From positions 1-57,969 of the forward strand of contig NW_024468298.1 of assembly GCF_002104995.1 (NCBI RefSeq): a DNA stretch of 57,969 nt, given 5' to 3'. The DNA comes from Linderina pennispora (Eukaryota; Kickxellomycota; Kickxellomycetes; Kickxellales; Kickxellaceae). The first letter of the stretch is position 1. Every line of letters begins with the position of its first letter. Positions 30,371 through 40,274 of the stretch are shown here, piece after piece. A model generated the notes under the pieces. The model saw nothing but the letters and a program-made list of their open reading frames with translations. It was not told the origin of the DNA and searched no databases. Position numbers and translations under genes: made by a program.

Positions 30371-33133
30371 TCACACCCGGCCAAACACAGTCTTGCGCTT
30401 GTTGGCCATCTTGAAAGACTGCTGCTGCTGGATGTGGTGCTCGCACAGGAACCGCCCATTCAGGTTATAATAGACGTCACGCAGCGGGTCCTTGCACACG
30501 TCGCACGCAAAGCAGTGCGGGTGGAACCGGCCCTCATAGACCTGTGCACACGGGCCCTCGATCGGGTCGTGGCAGGCCGCACACAGCGACCCGTTGAGCC
30601 GGTGGTAGTCGAAGCGGCAGTACGGCATCTGCTCAAACACATAGAATGACTTGTCGGGGAACGGTTTCCGGCACTCTTGGCAGGTGAAGCACCGCCGGTG
30701 CCACCACGCATCTAGTGCGTGGACCGAGTCCTTGGTTGATCCGCAGGGCTGCAAGCACGACTTGCACACAGGGCTGCTTTTGGCTGTACCATGCTGGTGA
30801 GCGGCCTGAGGTTGTGCCTGATGTTGGTGATGGTGATGAGGATGGCTATGCTGTGTGTTTTTGTTGCTGCTGCTGTTGTTAGGAGCAGGCTTGGGAACAA
30901 CTGGTTGGTACTTTGACAGGTCCGGCTGATTTTGCTGTTGATGGTTTTGCCGGCTGTGGCTGTGGCCATGAGTATGACGTGGCTGGTGGCGCTCACACAG
31001 ATAGCTGACGGAGTCGCCGTCACCGGGGACCTGGAACAGGCTGGGGTTGTTTGCATCCAGCAGCCTGTCGCACTCGGTGCATCGGAAGCACATGCGGTGG
31101 AATACGTGATTGCCCACGCAAACTGGGCTGCTGTTGCCAATCCTACCGCGGCATGCGAAGCACGCGGCGCCTGTGGACAGCGTGCTGCTGCTGCTACTGG
31201 TGCTAACCGTGCTATTGAGCCGCGTCTTGCGCGTATTCTGTGCCAGCACGCTGTCGTGTGTGGGCGACGCCGGTGAGTTCCGGAAGCTAGCCGTACTGCT
31301 TGCCATGCTGTCGCGGTCCGACTCCGTCCGCATCTCCACATTCAGAGCCTGCATTTCATCCATCAGGTCATCGAGCAGCAGGTCGAGCTTGTTGGTGCGG
31401 CCGCCGCTCTTGGCCGATAGTGACCCGGCCGAGTTGCCCCCAGACGCGCTCTTCGGCCCGCCAGTCAGCTTCCCGCTAGCTATCGCCCCGTGCGTGTCAA
31501 GCGCAGCCAGCGGACTGTTCGACTTTTTGCCAACAGCTGACAGTGGAATACCTCGACTAGCTGTGCCGCCGGGCTGTTTATTGCGTGGCAAAGAGATGGG
31601 CGCGGGTTTGAGCGGCTGAGGCTGGTGCACTCTGGCGCTCGGTGCATGGTGGTGGGTTGGGCTGGTTGGAACCTCGTTCAGAAGCGACGACAGAATGTCG
31701 AACGAGCTCTGCATGGACGAATCCTGCGGCATAGCGTTTGGTGATCCAGGCGAATAAGTTGAAGAGGGAGCAGGAGCAGAGAGAGCCGATGGTCCGCCAT
31801 CGGTCTGGACCGACCCTTTACGCGAAATGCGGATCTGGCTGTCGGCAGTAGGAGTTGGGAGTTTGTAGTTGGCACCGCCTTTCTTCTTCATTGACGACGG
31901 CGGCGATGCTGTCACAGGCAGCGTTGGGGGTTTTGTCTTTGGCACAATGCCCACGTCAATGCGCTTGTTCGTGGTGCTGTTGTCTGTCTGTGACCGCGAC
32001 GCCTTCGTAACTGTGGGCAGGATACCGGTACCTTTCGAGCCACTGCTCTTATTGTGCACTGTAGACGGGAGGCTTGCACCACCAGCCTTGTTTTGCCACG
32101 GGATTGAGTCTGCTGGTGTTTTGTTCACGGGGCTCTTTGTCAACGGCACAGGTGTCTCGTTTGGGCTCTTGAAGCCTGGCCGGGAGTTTGACGGGGGGAG
32201 TGAGCTCAGCAGCTGCTCGCGTGCCTCCTCGAGCCGTGTTGAATTGCTCCGCGACATCTCAACACCAAAGTTAGCGGGGCGGCTGCGCGGAGACTGCACC
32301 TCCGACTGGGACCGCTGCAGCGACGCAACCTTTTCGGCAACACTACCTGAGATATCTGGCTTGCTGGTTTTCGGTATGTTGAGTGACTTTGCTGCTTTTA
32401 GTCCAGGACTAATCCCATCTCCGCCAAACATCCCTTGCTGGGCAGGGGCTGGTGACCGTCGGTCAATGCCCTGGTGATGATGGTGCTGTTGCTGTTGCTG
32501 CTTCTGTTGTTTCTGCTGCAACATCGGCATCGGCATCGGCGACTGTCTGCCCATCATCCCTTCGCTACTGTCGTACACGCCCATGCTACCGCCTTCATGT
32601 TGTGCGTCTGCTGAATAATTGCCCGCCGTGACCACAGGATCGCTGCTACCGCGCAGCCCCGCCATATACGCATCAATCGACGCCGTACTGCCGTTCATCT
32701 GCGAGTGCGGGTCGTGGTCAAAGAACCCCGAGTTGTTGTGTGCCGCACTCGTCGAGCCAGGCAGTATGCTTGCGAAATCAAAATCGTCAGGCGCATCCGG
32801 AGCCTCGGCGAGGAAGTTCAACGCCGGCTTGTATGCTGCTGGAAACGCCTTGCTTTCGACATCCTTGCGCGCCTGCGCCGACATTGCTGGTGTGCGCTGC
32901 GCGGGCATCTCGTCCAAATGCTCCAAGTTGTCGCGTGGGTTGATGCCGGGCCCGTCAAAAATCGTGCTCAGCCCCCGGCTGGCATATGCTGCTGGTAGCG
33001 AGGGCACTACGGGCTGCTGTGGGCACTGGTGCTGTCCGATCATCCGGATGTGCACGTCCTGGTTGCACTGCGCGCACTTCATCGTCGGAATCACTGTGCT
33101 GTCGCGCGGTCCGCGGCCCATTATGTGCGACAT
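30371..33133 (-). CDS. Three-LIM-domain, paxillin-like cytoskeletal adaptor
   Basis: 920 residues. A short zinc-knuckle-like Cys/His motif (MKCAQCNQDVHIRMIGQHQC) lies at residues ~18-37. About 600 residues of Ser/Pro/Gln-rich low complexity follow. A predicted helix (KLDLLLDDLMDEMQALNVEM) recalls the leucine-rich segments of paxillin. Three LIM domains close the protein at roughly 656-715 (CFACRGRIG), 789-845 (CKSCLQPCG) and 852-905 (CAACHDPIEGPC), each with C-x2-C...H-x2-C pairs. In fission yeast Pxl1 has three LIM domains and supports the cytokinetic ring; a role in actin or Rho signalling is inferred. The ATG at 33133 includes the knuckle. No intron. Preceded by an unusually long non-coding stretch. 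Confidence 0.8.
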   Translation of the reverse strand: MSHIMGRGPRDSTVIPTMKCAQCNQDVHIRMIGQHQCPQQPVVPSLPAAYASRGLSTIFDGPGINPRDNLEHLDEMPAQRTPAMSAQARKDVESKAFPAAYKPALNFLAEAPDAPDDFDFASILPGSTSAAHNNSGFFDHDPHSQMNGSTASIDAYMAGLRGSSDPVVTAGNYSADAQHEGGSMGVYDSSEGMMGRQSPMPMPMLQQKQQKQQQQQHHHHQGIDRRSPAPAQQGMFGGDGISPGLKAAKSLNIPKTSKPDISGSVAEKVASLQRSQSEVQSPRSRPANFGVEMSRSNSTRLEEAREQLLSSLPPSNSRPGFKSPNETPVPLTKSPVNKTPADSIPWQNKAGGASLPSTVHNKSSGSKGTGILPTVTKASRSQTDNSTTNKRIDVGIVPKTKPPTLPVTASPPSSMKKKGGANYKLPTPTADSQIRISRKGSVQTDGGPSALSAPAPSSTYSPGSPNAMPQDSSMQSSFDILSSLLNEVPTSPTHHHAPSARVHQPQPLKPAPISLPRNKQPGGTASRGIPLSAVGKKSNSPLAALDTHGAIASGKLTGGPKSASGGNSAGSLSAKSGGRTNKLDLLLDDLMDEMQALNVEMRTESDRDSMASSTASFRNSPASPTHDSVLAQNTRKTRLNSTVSTSSSSSTLSTGAACFACRGRIGNSSPVCVGNHVFHRMCFRCTECDRLLDANNPSLFQVPGDGDSVSYLCERHQPRHTHGHSHSRQNHQQQNQPDLSKYQPVVPKPAPNNSSSNKNTQHSHPHHHHQHQAQPQAAHQHGTAKSSPVCKSCLQPCGSTKDSVHALDAWWHRRCFTCQECRKPFPDKSFYVFEQMPYCRFDYHRLNGSLCAACHDPIEGPCAQVYEGRFHPHCFACDVCKDPLRDVYYNLNGRFLCEHHIQQQQSFKMANKRKTVFGRV

Positions 33134-35722
33134 CGTCGTGTATGTGTGGTGAAATAAAGTATATGCGATGGAAAAATAAATCTATGAGACGATGCAAATA
33201 AGAGAAGGCTGTATGAGTGAGGGGAATGTGGAAGCGAATGCCATAGAAATGAGGTTTGGAGGGACGAAAAGACTGAAAACAGGCAAAGAGGAACGCAGTA
33301 GACCCGGTTTCCTATTATTATTTCGTGGTTCCTTTTTTGTTCGGTCTTGTGCCAGGCAGAAAGAAAAATCAGCTGGGCAAGACTGGGGAAGGGCAAAAAC
33401 TCGCAAACGGGAGGCAAGGAGAGACAAAATAGTCCCAAAGGACAAAAGATTGGGGAGAAAGGAAAGCGAAGGTCGTCAATCCGTACACCGCGTGGTCAGA
33501 CTGGGACAGAAAATGACAAGAGGTGCTCTGCGGTTGAATAAAAGACGTAAAAATTGGTATAATGCGTTTCTTTCTTCTGGTGGGATAGTGGTGGTAGCGG
33601 GGTGGCAAGAACAACAGCTGGCAAAGGTGGCGCTGCAGCCTGCTGTGGGAAATAATGCGACTAGACCGTCAGCATACAGCGGCTCAGACATGTGGTCCGC
33701 CTCGCGGTCCAGCCAGAGATAACCCTGTAGGCTGAGCGGGATCCAAGAAAAAGAGCAAGCGTAGAATGGCCCGAGTCACCAGCAACATCAATGTCAATAG
33801 CAATTGCCCATTGCCCATCGATAGTCGATGGTCGATGGTCGAGAAGCAGAAACCCCGTTCTCGGCCAAAAACAAATAAATTGAACCTTTTTTCGCAAAAC
33901 AAATTAGGAAGCGGTCCCGCCAGTCCCCACCACCACATCCTAGAAAAAGCAATCATATCCAGGATCTGAGCGCTTCAGAGAGGCCACCAAAATAAAAATA
34001 GCTCAAAAACAAACACACACACAAAGCACAGCACAAGCGAAGCAGATGCAGTCCAGCTTGGAAAGCAAAGCCTCGGTATATGCGGCAGGGGAATGGGAGA
34101 TGAGGCAGCGATGAGGTAATGGCAAGGAGGAGGAGAGAGAAAGAGAAAGAGACTGCCGCGTGGCAGGGCGCCAGGCAGCAGCAGCCTTTAATGCGCTTGC
34201 ATCTGGCTGAGGCGGGCGGCAGACGAATGGGGCGTGAATTCCGAATAGCTGCCAAGAGCGCCGTTGGAGAACTGCACGTAATCCACGATTACAGGCAAGC
34301 CTCTCTCCACACCCTGCCTCACAGCTGGTCGTTTTGTCAGGGGCCAGCAGTAAACAAAAACAAGGTCGTAGCGGAGATGGGCCCAGCAATGGTGTTTGCG
34401 CCATCTGTGGAGGGGTCCATGTTTGCTTTGGCCAGAGGCACAAGTGCGATACGGGCTCACGAGCAGCACATCCCTGCTTTGCACTGCCGTGAAACCACGC
34501 CAGCAAGCTGGTACGCATGCTGGTACGCATGCTGGTACGCATGCTGGTGTGGGAAGGGGTGAAAGAACGCAGTGGATATACTTACACAATACTAAGGTTC
34601 AGGAGGACAGATCACTGCTGTGTCTGGTCGCGTTCAGGGAGCAGACGAGCAATATCCAGGTGGTATCGCTCTTTTACGTCTTTTTTTCGGCGGGTAAGGC
34701 AGTTGCCAAGAGGAGAACGACGCCTGAAAGATATGAATAGAATGGCAATGAATAAATATAGACGATAATAAACTAGCGTGCAAAGAAAAGAACGAAATAT
34801 GCCCAGGGCAGCAGAAACGGAAAAAGAAAGCAGGCTCATCTTGTAGTTTCTTGGATGGAATTGAACACTGCGTTTTGCCTTGTGTCCTTCGCCTAATGCT
34901 TGCTGGCATTGGATTTGCCTAGAAAAATGGATGAAAATATTGGACGTCTTGTCGCTGCTACCGCCAGGCCTGCCTGCCGATCCCCCGACCAGCCTGCTCG
35001 GGTGCTTGATTGTCAACAACCATCTTTTCCGTTCTCCACTCAGCCCTGGTTCGCAGGCAATATGCAAAGCTATGTGCAGCTGAGGTTATCACATTGGAAA
35101 ATGAGGGACCGGGTTGGCTGTGCTGACGCGTGTGGATCGTCGCCCATCTGCAAAAGCGCTGGGTTCGTGTACTGTTAATTGACCGGGCTCGCAGAGCAGG
35201 ACAATCTGTTCCCGTTTCATAAAAACTACGGGCCAGCCTACACTTCCAGGCACTCGTTTTTATCTTTTGCTCTTTCTTTATACCTGCCCACATCTCTCGT
35301 CAAAAGCGAGAGAGAAAAGGAAGAGGAAGGGGTGTAGCAATGCTGAATGCAGCCGTCGCTTGCATTCCACCTTGCTGTTTTGGGCAAGAGCATGTGGAGG
35401 CATATTGCAGCATGTTTCCCACCTTACAGCTTGGCTGCAGCTATACATCCCCTTCAAGCAATCATCCATTCTTCAACAGGCAATCGAGCGCGAGGCCTTG
35501 CCTGTTAATGTAAGCCGCGGGTTATTTGCTCTATCTGAGGAGCAGGCTGTGTTGTTGGCTAGGCGCTCCACGCGGGAATCCTGCATGTCTTGCCGTCCCC
35601 CTTCGTTCCTCCGAACCACCACATCACATGCTGGCGCACTACAGTCGTGCATATATTTCTCCACAAGGCTAGTATGCAAAAGCTCGCATTGAATCAAATC
35701 AGCGGTCAGAATCTATATTGCT
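33134..35722. other. 2.6-kb non-coding stretch upstream of the LIM gene
   Basis: Short frames only, none with coding bias. On the LIM-gene strand, 33134-34150 is pyrimidine-rich, which looks like a long leader and promoter. It contains a tandem repeat at 34508-34555. The right end is the 3' flank of TIM14. Confidence 0.5.
34508..34555. repeat. Short tandem repeat, 12-bp unit
   Basis: The unit GCTGGTACGCAT is repeated in register three times and followed by a degenerate fourth (GCTGGTGTGGG). The unit length is a multiple of three, but the surrounding frames do not look coding. Confidence 0.8.
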
Positions 35723-36103
35723 TCACCGCAGACGGGCCTTGGTCTCCAAAAACTCCTTGGCTTCGTTAATCTTGGTGGCCATGTATGGCGAGCCGCCACG
35801 ATCCGGGTGGTTGAGCAGCATGATGGTGCGGTGGGCCCGCTTGACCTTGTCTTTGGTCAGCGACGACTCCTTCAGGCCCAGGATCAGCGCCGCCTCGCGC
35901 TTGCTCATCTTGGGGTCAAACCCGCCCTTGACAAACTGCTTGGGCACCGAGGTCACGCCCTTCAGCGCTGGTCCGCCCGACGCCCTGCCCTTGGAGAGCA
36001 CTTTGAGCATAATCCCGCAAGCGGCAGCGCCAGCGAGGCCGCAGCCGATCATGACCGGTGTGTTGAACTGCTGTTTGTCCGAGTGTCCCGAAATTGCGCT
36101 CAT
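35723..36103 (-). CDS. PAM18: Mitochondrial import motor J-protein TIM14/PAM18
   Basis: 126 residues. A short N-terminal intermembrane-space part is followed by one transmembrane helix (VMIGCGLAGAAACGIMLKVL, about residues 17-36) and a matrix J domain with LNHPDRGG, the HPD motif that stimulates mtHsp70. KMSKREAALILGLKESSLTK and the closing INEAKEFLETKARLR match Tim14. The length is normal for the short (animal-like) form. It shares a 266-base head-to-head promoter with TGS1. Confidence 0.95.
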   Translation of the reverse strand: MSAISGHSDKQQFNTPVMIGCGLAGAAACGIMLKVLSKGRASGGPALKGVTSVPKQFVKGGFDPKMSKREAALILGLKESSLTKDKVKRAHRTIMLLNHPDRGGSPYMATKINEAKEFLETKARLR

Positions 36104-36369
36104 TTTGTGGAGTGGGAAATGTGAGAAAGTATGCTGAATTGAGGCAAGAAAGCAGCGACGAGTAGGTTTGCATGCCCAAGATTAGAGTAAGTGTCGCGAG
36201 CCGAAGCGAAAAATGGTTGGAATCGAGCTGGTCCGAGCTGTGAGCCGGGTGGCCCGAGGTACAGGCATGCTTTTGCCAGAAACATCGCAGCAGCAGCAGC
36301 AGGCTCGGTGTTGCGCTTCTTGCACACACACCCGGCTTTTTCCCCCATTCCCCAGACTTTCCAAGCACC
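36104..36369. promoter_or_regulatory. Bidirectional promoter between PAM18 and TGS1
   Basis: 266 bases between divergent start codons. Contains a GCAGCAGCAGCAGC run at 36287-36300 and a CT-rich leader before the TGS1 ATG. No TATA box on either side. Confidence 0.5.
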
Positions 36370-37197
36370 ATGACCAGGAAGAAGAGGAGCAGCCCAGAGG
36401 GCGCAGCAGGCCACGGCACAGCGAATAAGCGCCTGAAGCTTGTAACGGGAAGGACAGGCCGGCGAGGGCATCCGCAGGAGAAGTCTGCCAGAAAAGAATC
36501 TGCAGCCGGGCCGCTGGCGCCCAAGCTGCGTAAATATTGGAACCAGCGATTCGACTACTTCTCACGCTTCGACGAGGGCATCCAGATCGACAACGAGGGC
36601 TGGTACTCTGTGACGCCAGAGGCGATTGCCGAGCACACAGCGCGGCGCATCTCGCAGCTCTACAACAGCCGCAGCCAGGACGAGGACTTTGGGCGTATCT
36701 GCGTCGTTGATGCGTTCTGTGGCGTGGGTGGCAATGCAATAAAGTTTGCCGAGTGGTGCGAGCATGTCATTGCCATCGATGTTGATCCAGGCAGGCTGCA
36801 GATGGCCAGGAACAACGCAGCGGTGTATGGCGTGGCTGACCGCATCGAGTTCATCCTGGGCGACTTTTACGAGCTGGCGCCGTCGCTGAAGGCTGACGTG
36901 GTGTTTCTGAGTCCGCCGTGGGGAGGGCCCGAGTACCAGAGCACGAAGGTGTTTGATCTGGATGCGCTGCCAGTCAAGACAGGGCAGCAGTGGGTGGATC
37001 GGGCCCGGCTGATCTCGGATAATGTGGTGTGCTTTTTGCCGCGCAACTGCAGGCCAGAGGACCTGGCTGCTCTGACACCGGCGCTGCCGTGCGATATCGA
37101 GATGAACCGGATAAACGGGTTTCTCAAGGCCGTCTCGGTGTACTTTGGCCAGCTGGCGACCTTTGGCAGCATCGATCCGCGCCCGGCCGACTTTTAA
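36370..37197 (+). CDS. TGS1: Trimethylguanosine synthase (snRNA/snoRNA cap)
   Basis: 275 residues. It hypermethylates the m7G cap of snRNAs and snoRNAs to m2,2,7G. The SAM-binding motif DAFCGVGGNAIKFA is near residue 114, and the catalytic LSPPWGGPEY near 180 supplies the Trp that stacks on the cap. The upstream segment KYWNQRFDYFSRFDEGIQID is the family's N-terminal substrate lid. The first ~50 residues are basic and disordered, with a likely nuclear signal (TRKKRSS). The compact size matches yeast Tgs1, not the long animal form. No intron. USE1 follows on the same strand after 212 bases. Confidence 0.95.
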   Translation: MTRKKRSSPEGAAGHGTANKRLKLVTGRTGRRGHPQEKSARKESAAGPLAPKLRKYWNQRFDYFSRFDEGIQIDNEGWYSVTPEAIAEHTARRISQLYNSRSQDEDFGRICVVDAFCGVGGNAIKFAEWCEHVIAIDVDPGRLQMARNNAAVYGVADRIEFILGDFYELAPSLKADVVFLSPPWGGPEYQSTKVFDLDALPVKTGQQWVDRARLISDNVVCFLPRNCRPEDLAALTPALPCDIEMNRINGFLKAVSVYFGQLATFGSIDPRPADF

Positions 37198-37409
37198 ACC
37201 CAAAAGTCCTGCAGGCGTGATTGACCAGCATACAAGCGGGGGCGTGGGTGTGCGGCACGGCGGCTTGGCACGCCCCGCCACGTAGTCCCTCTAGCCAACC
37301 CCCAGCTGTCTTTTATTCTCGCATTCTTCCACACTGTAGCTTGAGCCGCATATAAAAGGTCTGCACTCTTTCCGGGAATTGAAAGCACATAGCAATATCA
37401 TATCCTGAC

Positions 37410-38335
37410 ATGGCTGTAACATTGACGGACGAGGGCGTGTATGTGCAGCGCAGCCTGCAGCGGTGCCAGAAGCAGCTGGCCGACGGGTTCACAGAGCCGC
37501 TCGATGCCGAGCAGCTGCGGCGAATTGCAAACATAGAGAGAATAGTTGCCAGCGCACTCGAGGGCGATTTGCCAGAGCAGTGCAAAAGCCTGGCGGAGGA
37601 TGTCAATGAAAAGGCGTCGCCGTGGATCGAGCGGAAGACGCAAATGATGCAGTGGCTGAAGCAGCGGAATGGCGAGAAGCAGCCAGCACAACAGGCCAAG
37701 GAAGAAGAGGAGGAGGAGGAGAAACACTCGGACGCAGTGGTAGTCAATGACGCCTGCACGGTGGCTGCGGCTGATGCTGCAGAGACTCCCGAAAGCAGAC
37801 ACACTCAGAGCTTGGGGCTGGAAGGCGGCGCGCCAAGAGCAATCAAGCGGGAGCACTCGTCGCTGTCGGGCAAGCGCCAAGGTAAGAAGCGACATACATA
37901 TGCGCAGACCGAGTCTGCCAGAAATGTGAAGCTGAGCGACGGCATCTTGTGCCTGTAGAGCTGCTCGGCGAAATGGACGGGCTTCGGCGTCGCGGGGTGG
38001 TGCCTGACACGGTAGAGGGCGTCGAGCGGCTGCTAAAGTCGCAGCGGTCGACGCAGGAGGATCTGACCAATGATCTGGTGCAAATGGCGTCGATTCTGAA
38101 GAAGAATACGCGGGCTTTCGGCGATGTGATTGAGCGCGACAAGCATGTGGTTGATGAGACAGCCGAGGCGCTGGGCAGCAACCTGGCCAGCATGGACAAG
38201 CAGGGCTCGCGGCTCAGCAAGTACCGCAAGCAGGCGTGGGGCACGACCGGGATCACGTGGCTGGCGGTGCTGGTGGTTGTATCAGTGTTCTTTGTGCTGG
38301 TGCTGTTCATGAGAATAGCGCCCAAGCGGTATTAG
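37410..38335 (+). CDS. USE1: ER SNARE USE1-like protein
   Basis: Two exons, 37410-37881 and 37959-38335, join as GKRQ|ELLGEMDGL across a 77-nt intron (GTAAGAAG...CCTGTAG), giving 282 residues. USE1 is the Qc-type SNARE for Golgi-to-ER retrograde vesicles, acting with Ufe1, Sec20 and Sec22. The first half is helical with a Glu-rich linker. The second half has the SNARE-like heptads (LTNDLVQMASILKKNTRAFG) and ends in one C-terminal membrane anchor (TWLAVLVVVSVFFVLVLFM). LLGEMDGLRRRG resembles the segment just before the SNARE motif in the family. The unspliced frame would stop at 37958 without the anchor. Confidence 0.85.
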
Positions 38336-40274
38336 CTGTTGTTTACAAAAAAGGACGCGTTCCCTTCTTTGGGCCAGCGCACAGCATGGAGCGGCATGGG
38401 GAGGGAGGCGAGGGGCCGGGATGGAGAAGATCGCTGGTGGCCCGGTACATGGTCATTTGGGGGGATGGCAAGGTCGAGCCAGCAATCGGAAGGCCACTGG
38501 CGTTCGGCCGCTGCTGATGCTGAGGTGGTGCTGGTGCCGACGCTGTTGGTGGTGTGAGTGTGTTGCGCATCATGGGGGCTGCAGCGACATACGGCTGCTG
38601 GCTGCGTGCGTGCGGGCGGTGGAGGAGGGCTGGCTCAGCGCGTGGTCCCTCTCCTCTGCGCGGCTGGTGGGGGGATTTGCCTTGCGAGCGGCCAAAGGGA
38701 CGCGCCGCTTGCAAGTCAGATGCACCTTTCCCGGACACCGCTCGTGTCAAAAGGCGCTGCAGACGCCGCCCTTGCCAATTCGGAATGGACGGGGAGCCTG
38801 CTGCGTGCTGGCCAGTGGTGGTGGGGGCATGAGTTCAGAGCCCTCTTTCACAATGGCGTCCCATTCTCGCCTGCGTGTTTTTGTTGGCTGGGCATTTCTT
38901 TTTTGCTTTGGCAATAAACGGGCGGACTCGCCCTTATTTTCGAGAAAATCTTCTATTTTTTGTCGCTCTGTGCCAGTATCGCCTTTTTCACGCAACCTTT
39001 ACTTTTTTTCGTTGGCCTTCCCCCTCCTCTCTTCCTCGCACCCGCCTTCCTCTTTTCCTCTGCACCCCCTCTTTCTCTTGTATATCCTCCAACCTCCTCC
39101 TCCTTCCACCCTCTGTTATTTGCCACCAGCTTTTTGCAGCCTAGAATCGGTTCCTTCTAATTACTTCAGCTCGCTTGCATTCTCGGCACAACCAAGAACC
39201 CACCTTTCCGTATTGTTTATAATCATCGCTCAGAGGGTTTTATTTTCCGTTTCGGCGCCGCCAACAGGGATAAGCAGCTAGCGACAGCCCGGAACCACAC
39301 GCTACATCTCAGGAACGACGTGGGTAGCAAGGGCCACGCGCGTACTTTCCTCGGACAAACCACACCGCCCCTGCACAGAGGGCCGTCACCTTGTATTTGC
39401 CAGCGGGTATACACACGGCACAAGCGGCAAATTGCGCTCAGGTAAGGACCACAGCACTCCTCGCTCTCTGTAGCAGGATGCCATCGCCCACCATTGGCCG
39501 TTGTGGGCGGGCTGTTTGCAGGCAGGCAGGCGGCCAGGCTTTGCTGATGCCGCTGTTGCAGCCCGTCTCAGGCGAGCATGGGCCTGTTGTTGCATGATAA
39601 AACGGGATGGGAAAAAAAAGCTGCACGTTCATCACCCCTCTGGCAGGATTGCTGTCATTTTTCTCTTCGCTCGTCTACATCGCAAAAGTGTCTCATGGCC
39701 CTCTCTTGTTTCTCTCGCTGCTGCCGCCGTGGTGCTAGGGGAGAGACGAAAAAAGGGCTGTCTTGAATATTCCCCTTTTGCCAGGCAGCGAGAATGGCAC
39801 AGGGCCGGCCTGAAAGAAGGCGCGGGCAGTAGGCCGGTGCTTGGGCTAGAATGAATGAATAGACAGGGTGTATATGAGCACTTATTTTCAATATACGGGC
39901 CTCTCCCTCCCCCTCGCGCTCACACGCCCTCCAGCCCTGTTTCCTGCTCTTGCTGCGTTCGGGCCTTGGCCCCATCGTCGAGACATCCCACACAGCATTC
40001 CCGCTCTCATTTTCTCCACGTTATTCTTGCGCATTTTCTTGCTGCTGCTCTCCTCACGACATCCACGAGAAACCAGCACACCCCTTTCTCGGCAAACAAG
40101 TCTCACATCTTGCTTTGATGCTGCTTCTCCCACACATGCACACCCGCACGCACACACGCAGGCAGAAATGCAGAGGGCCATTTTCCGCTTTCTCCATGCC
40201 AAATCTCTACTTGCTTTTTTTTACTCACCAGCCTGTGCGCGCGTCTTGCCCGTTTAATTTTTATATAGGATTAC
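38336..40274. other. 1.9-kb non-coding stretch upstream of the LAMMER kinase
   Basis: No supported gene. Strong CT-rich tracts at 38985-39130 and 39895-40150 resemble leaders of highly regulated fungal genes. The last bases before the ATG read TTTATATAGGATTAC, which could be an acceptor of a 5'UTR intron. Confidence 0.5.
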
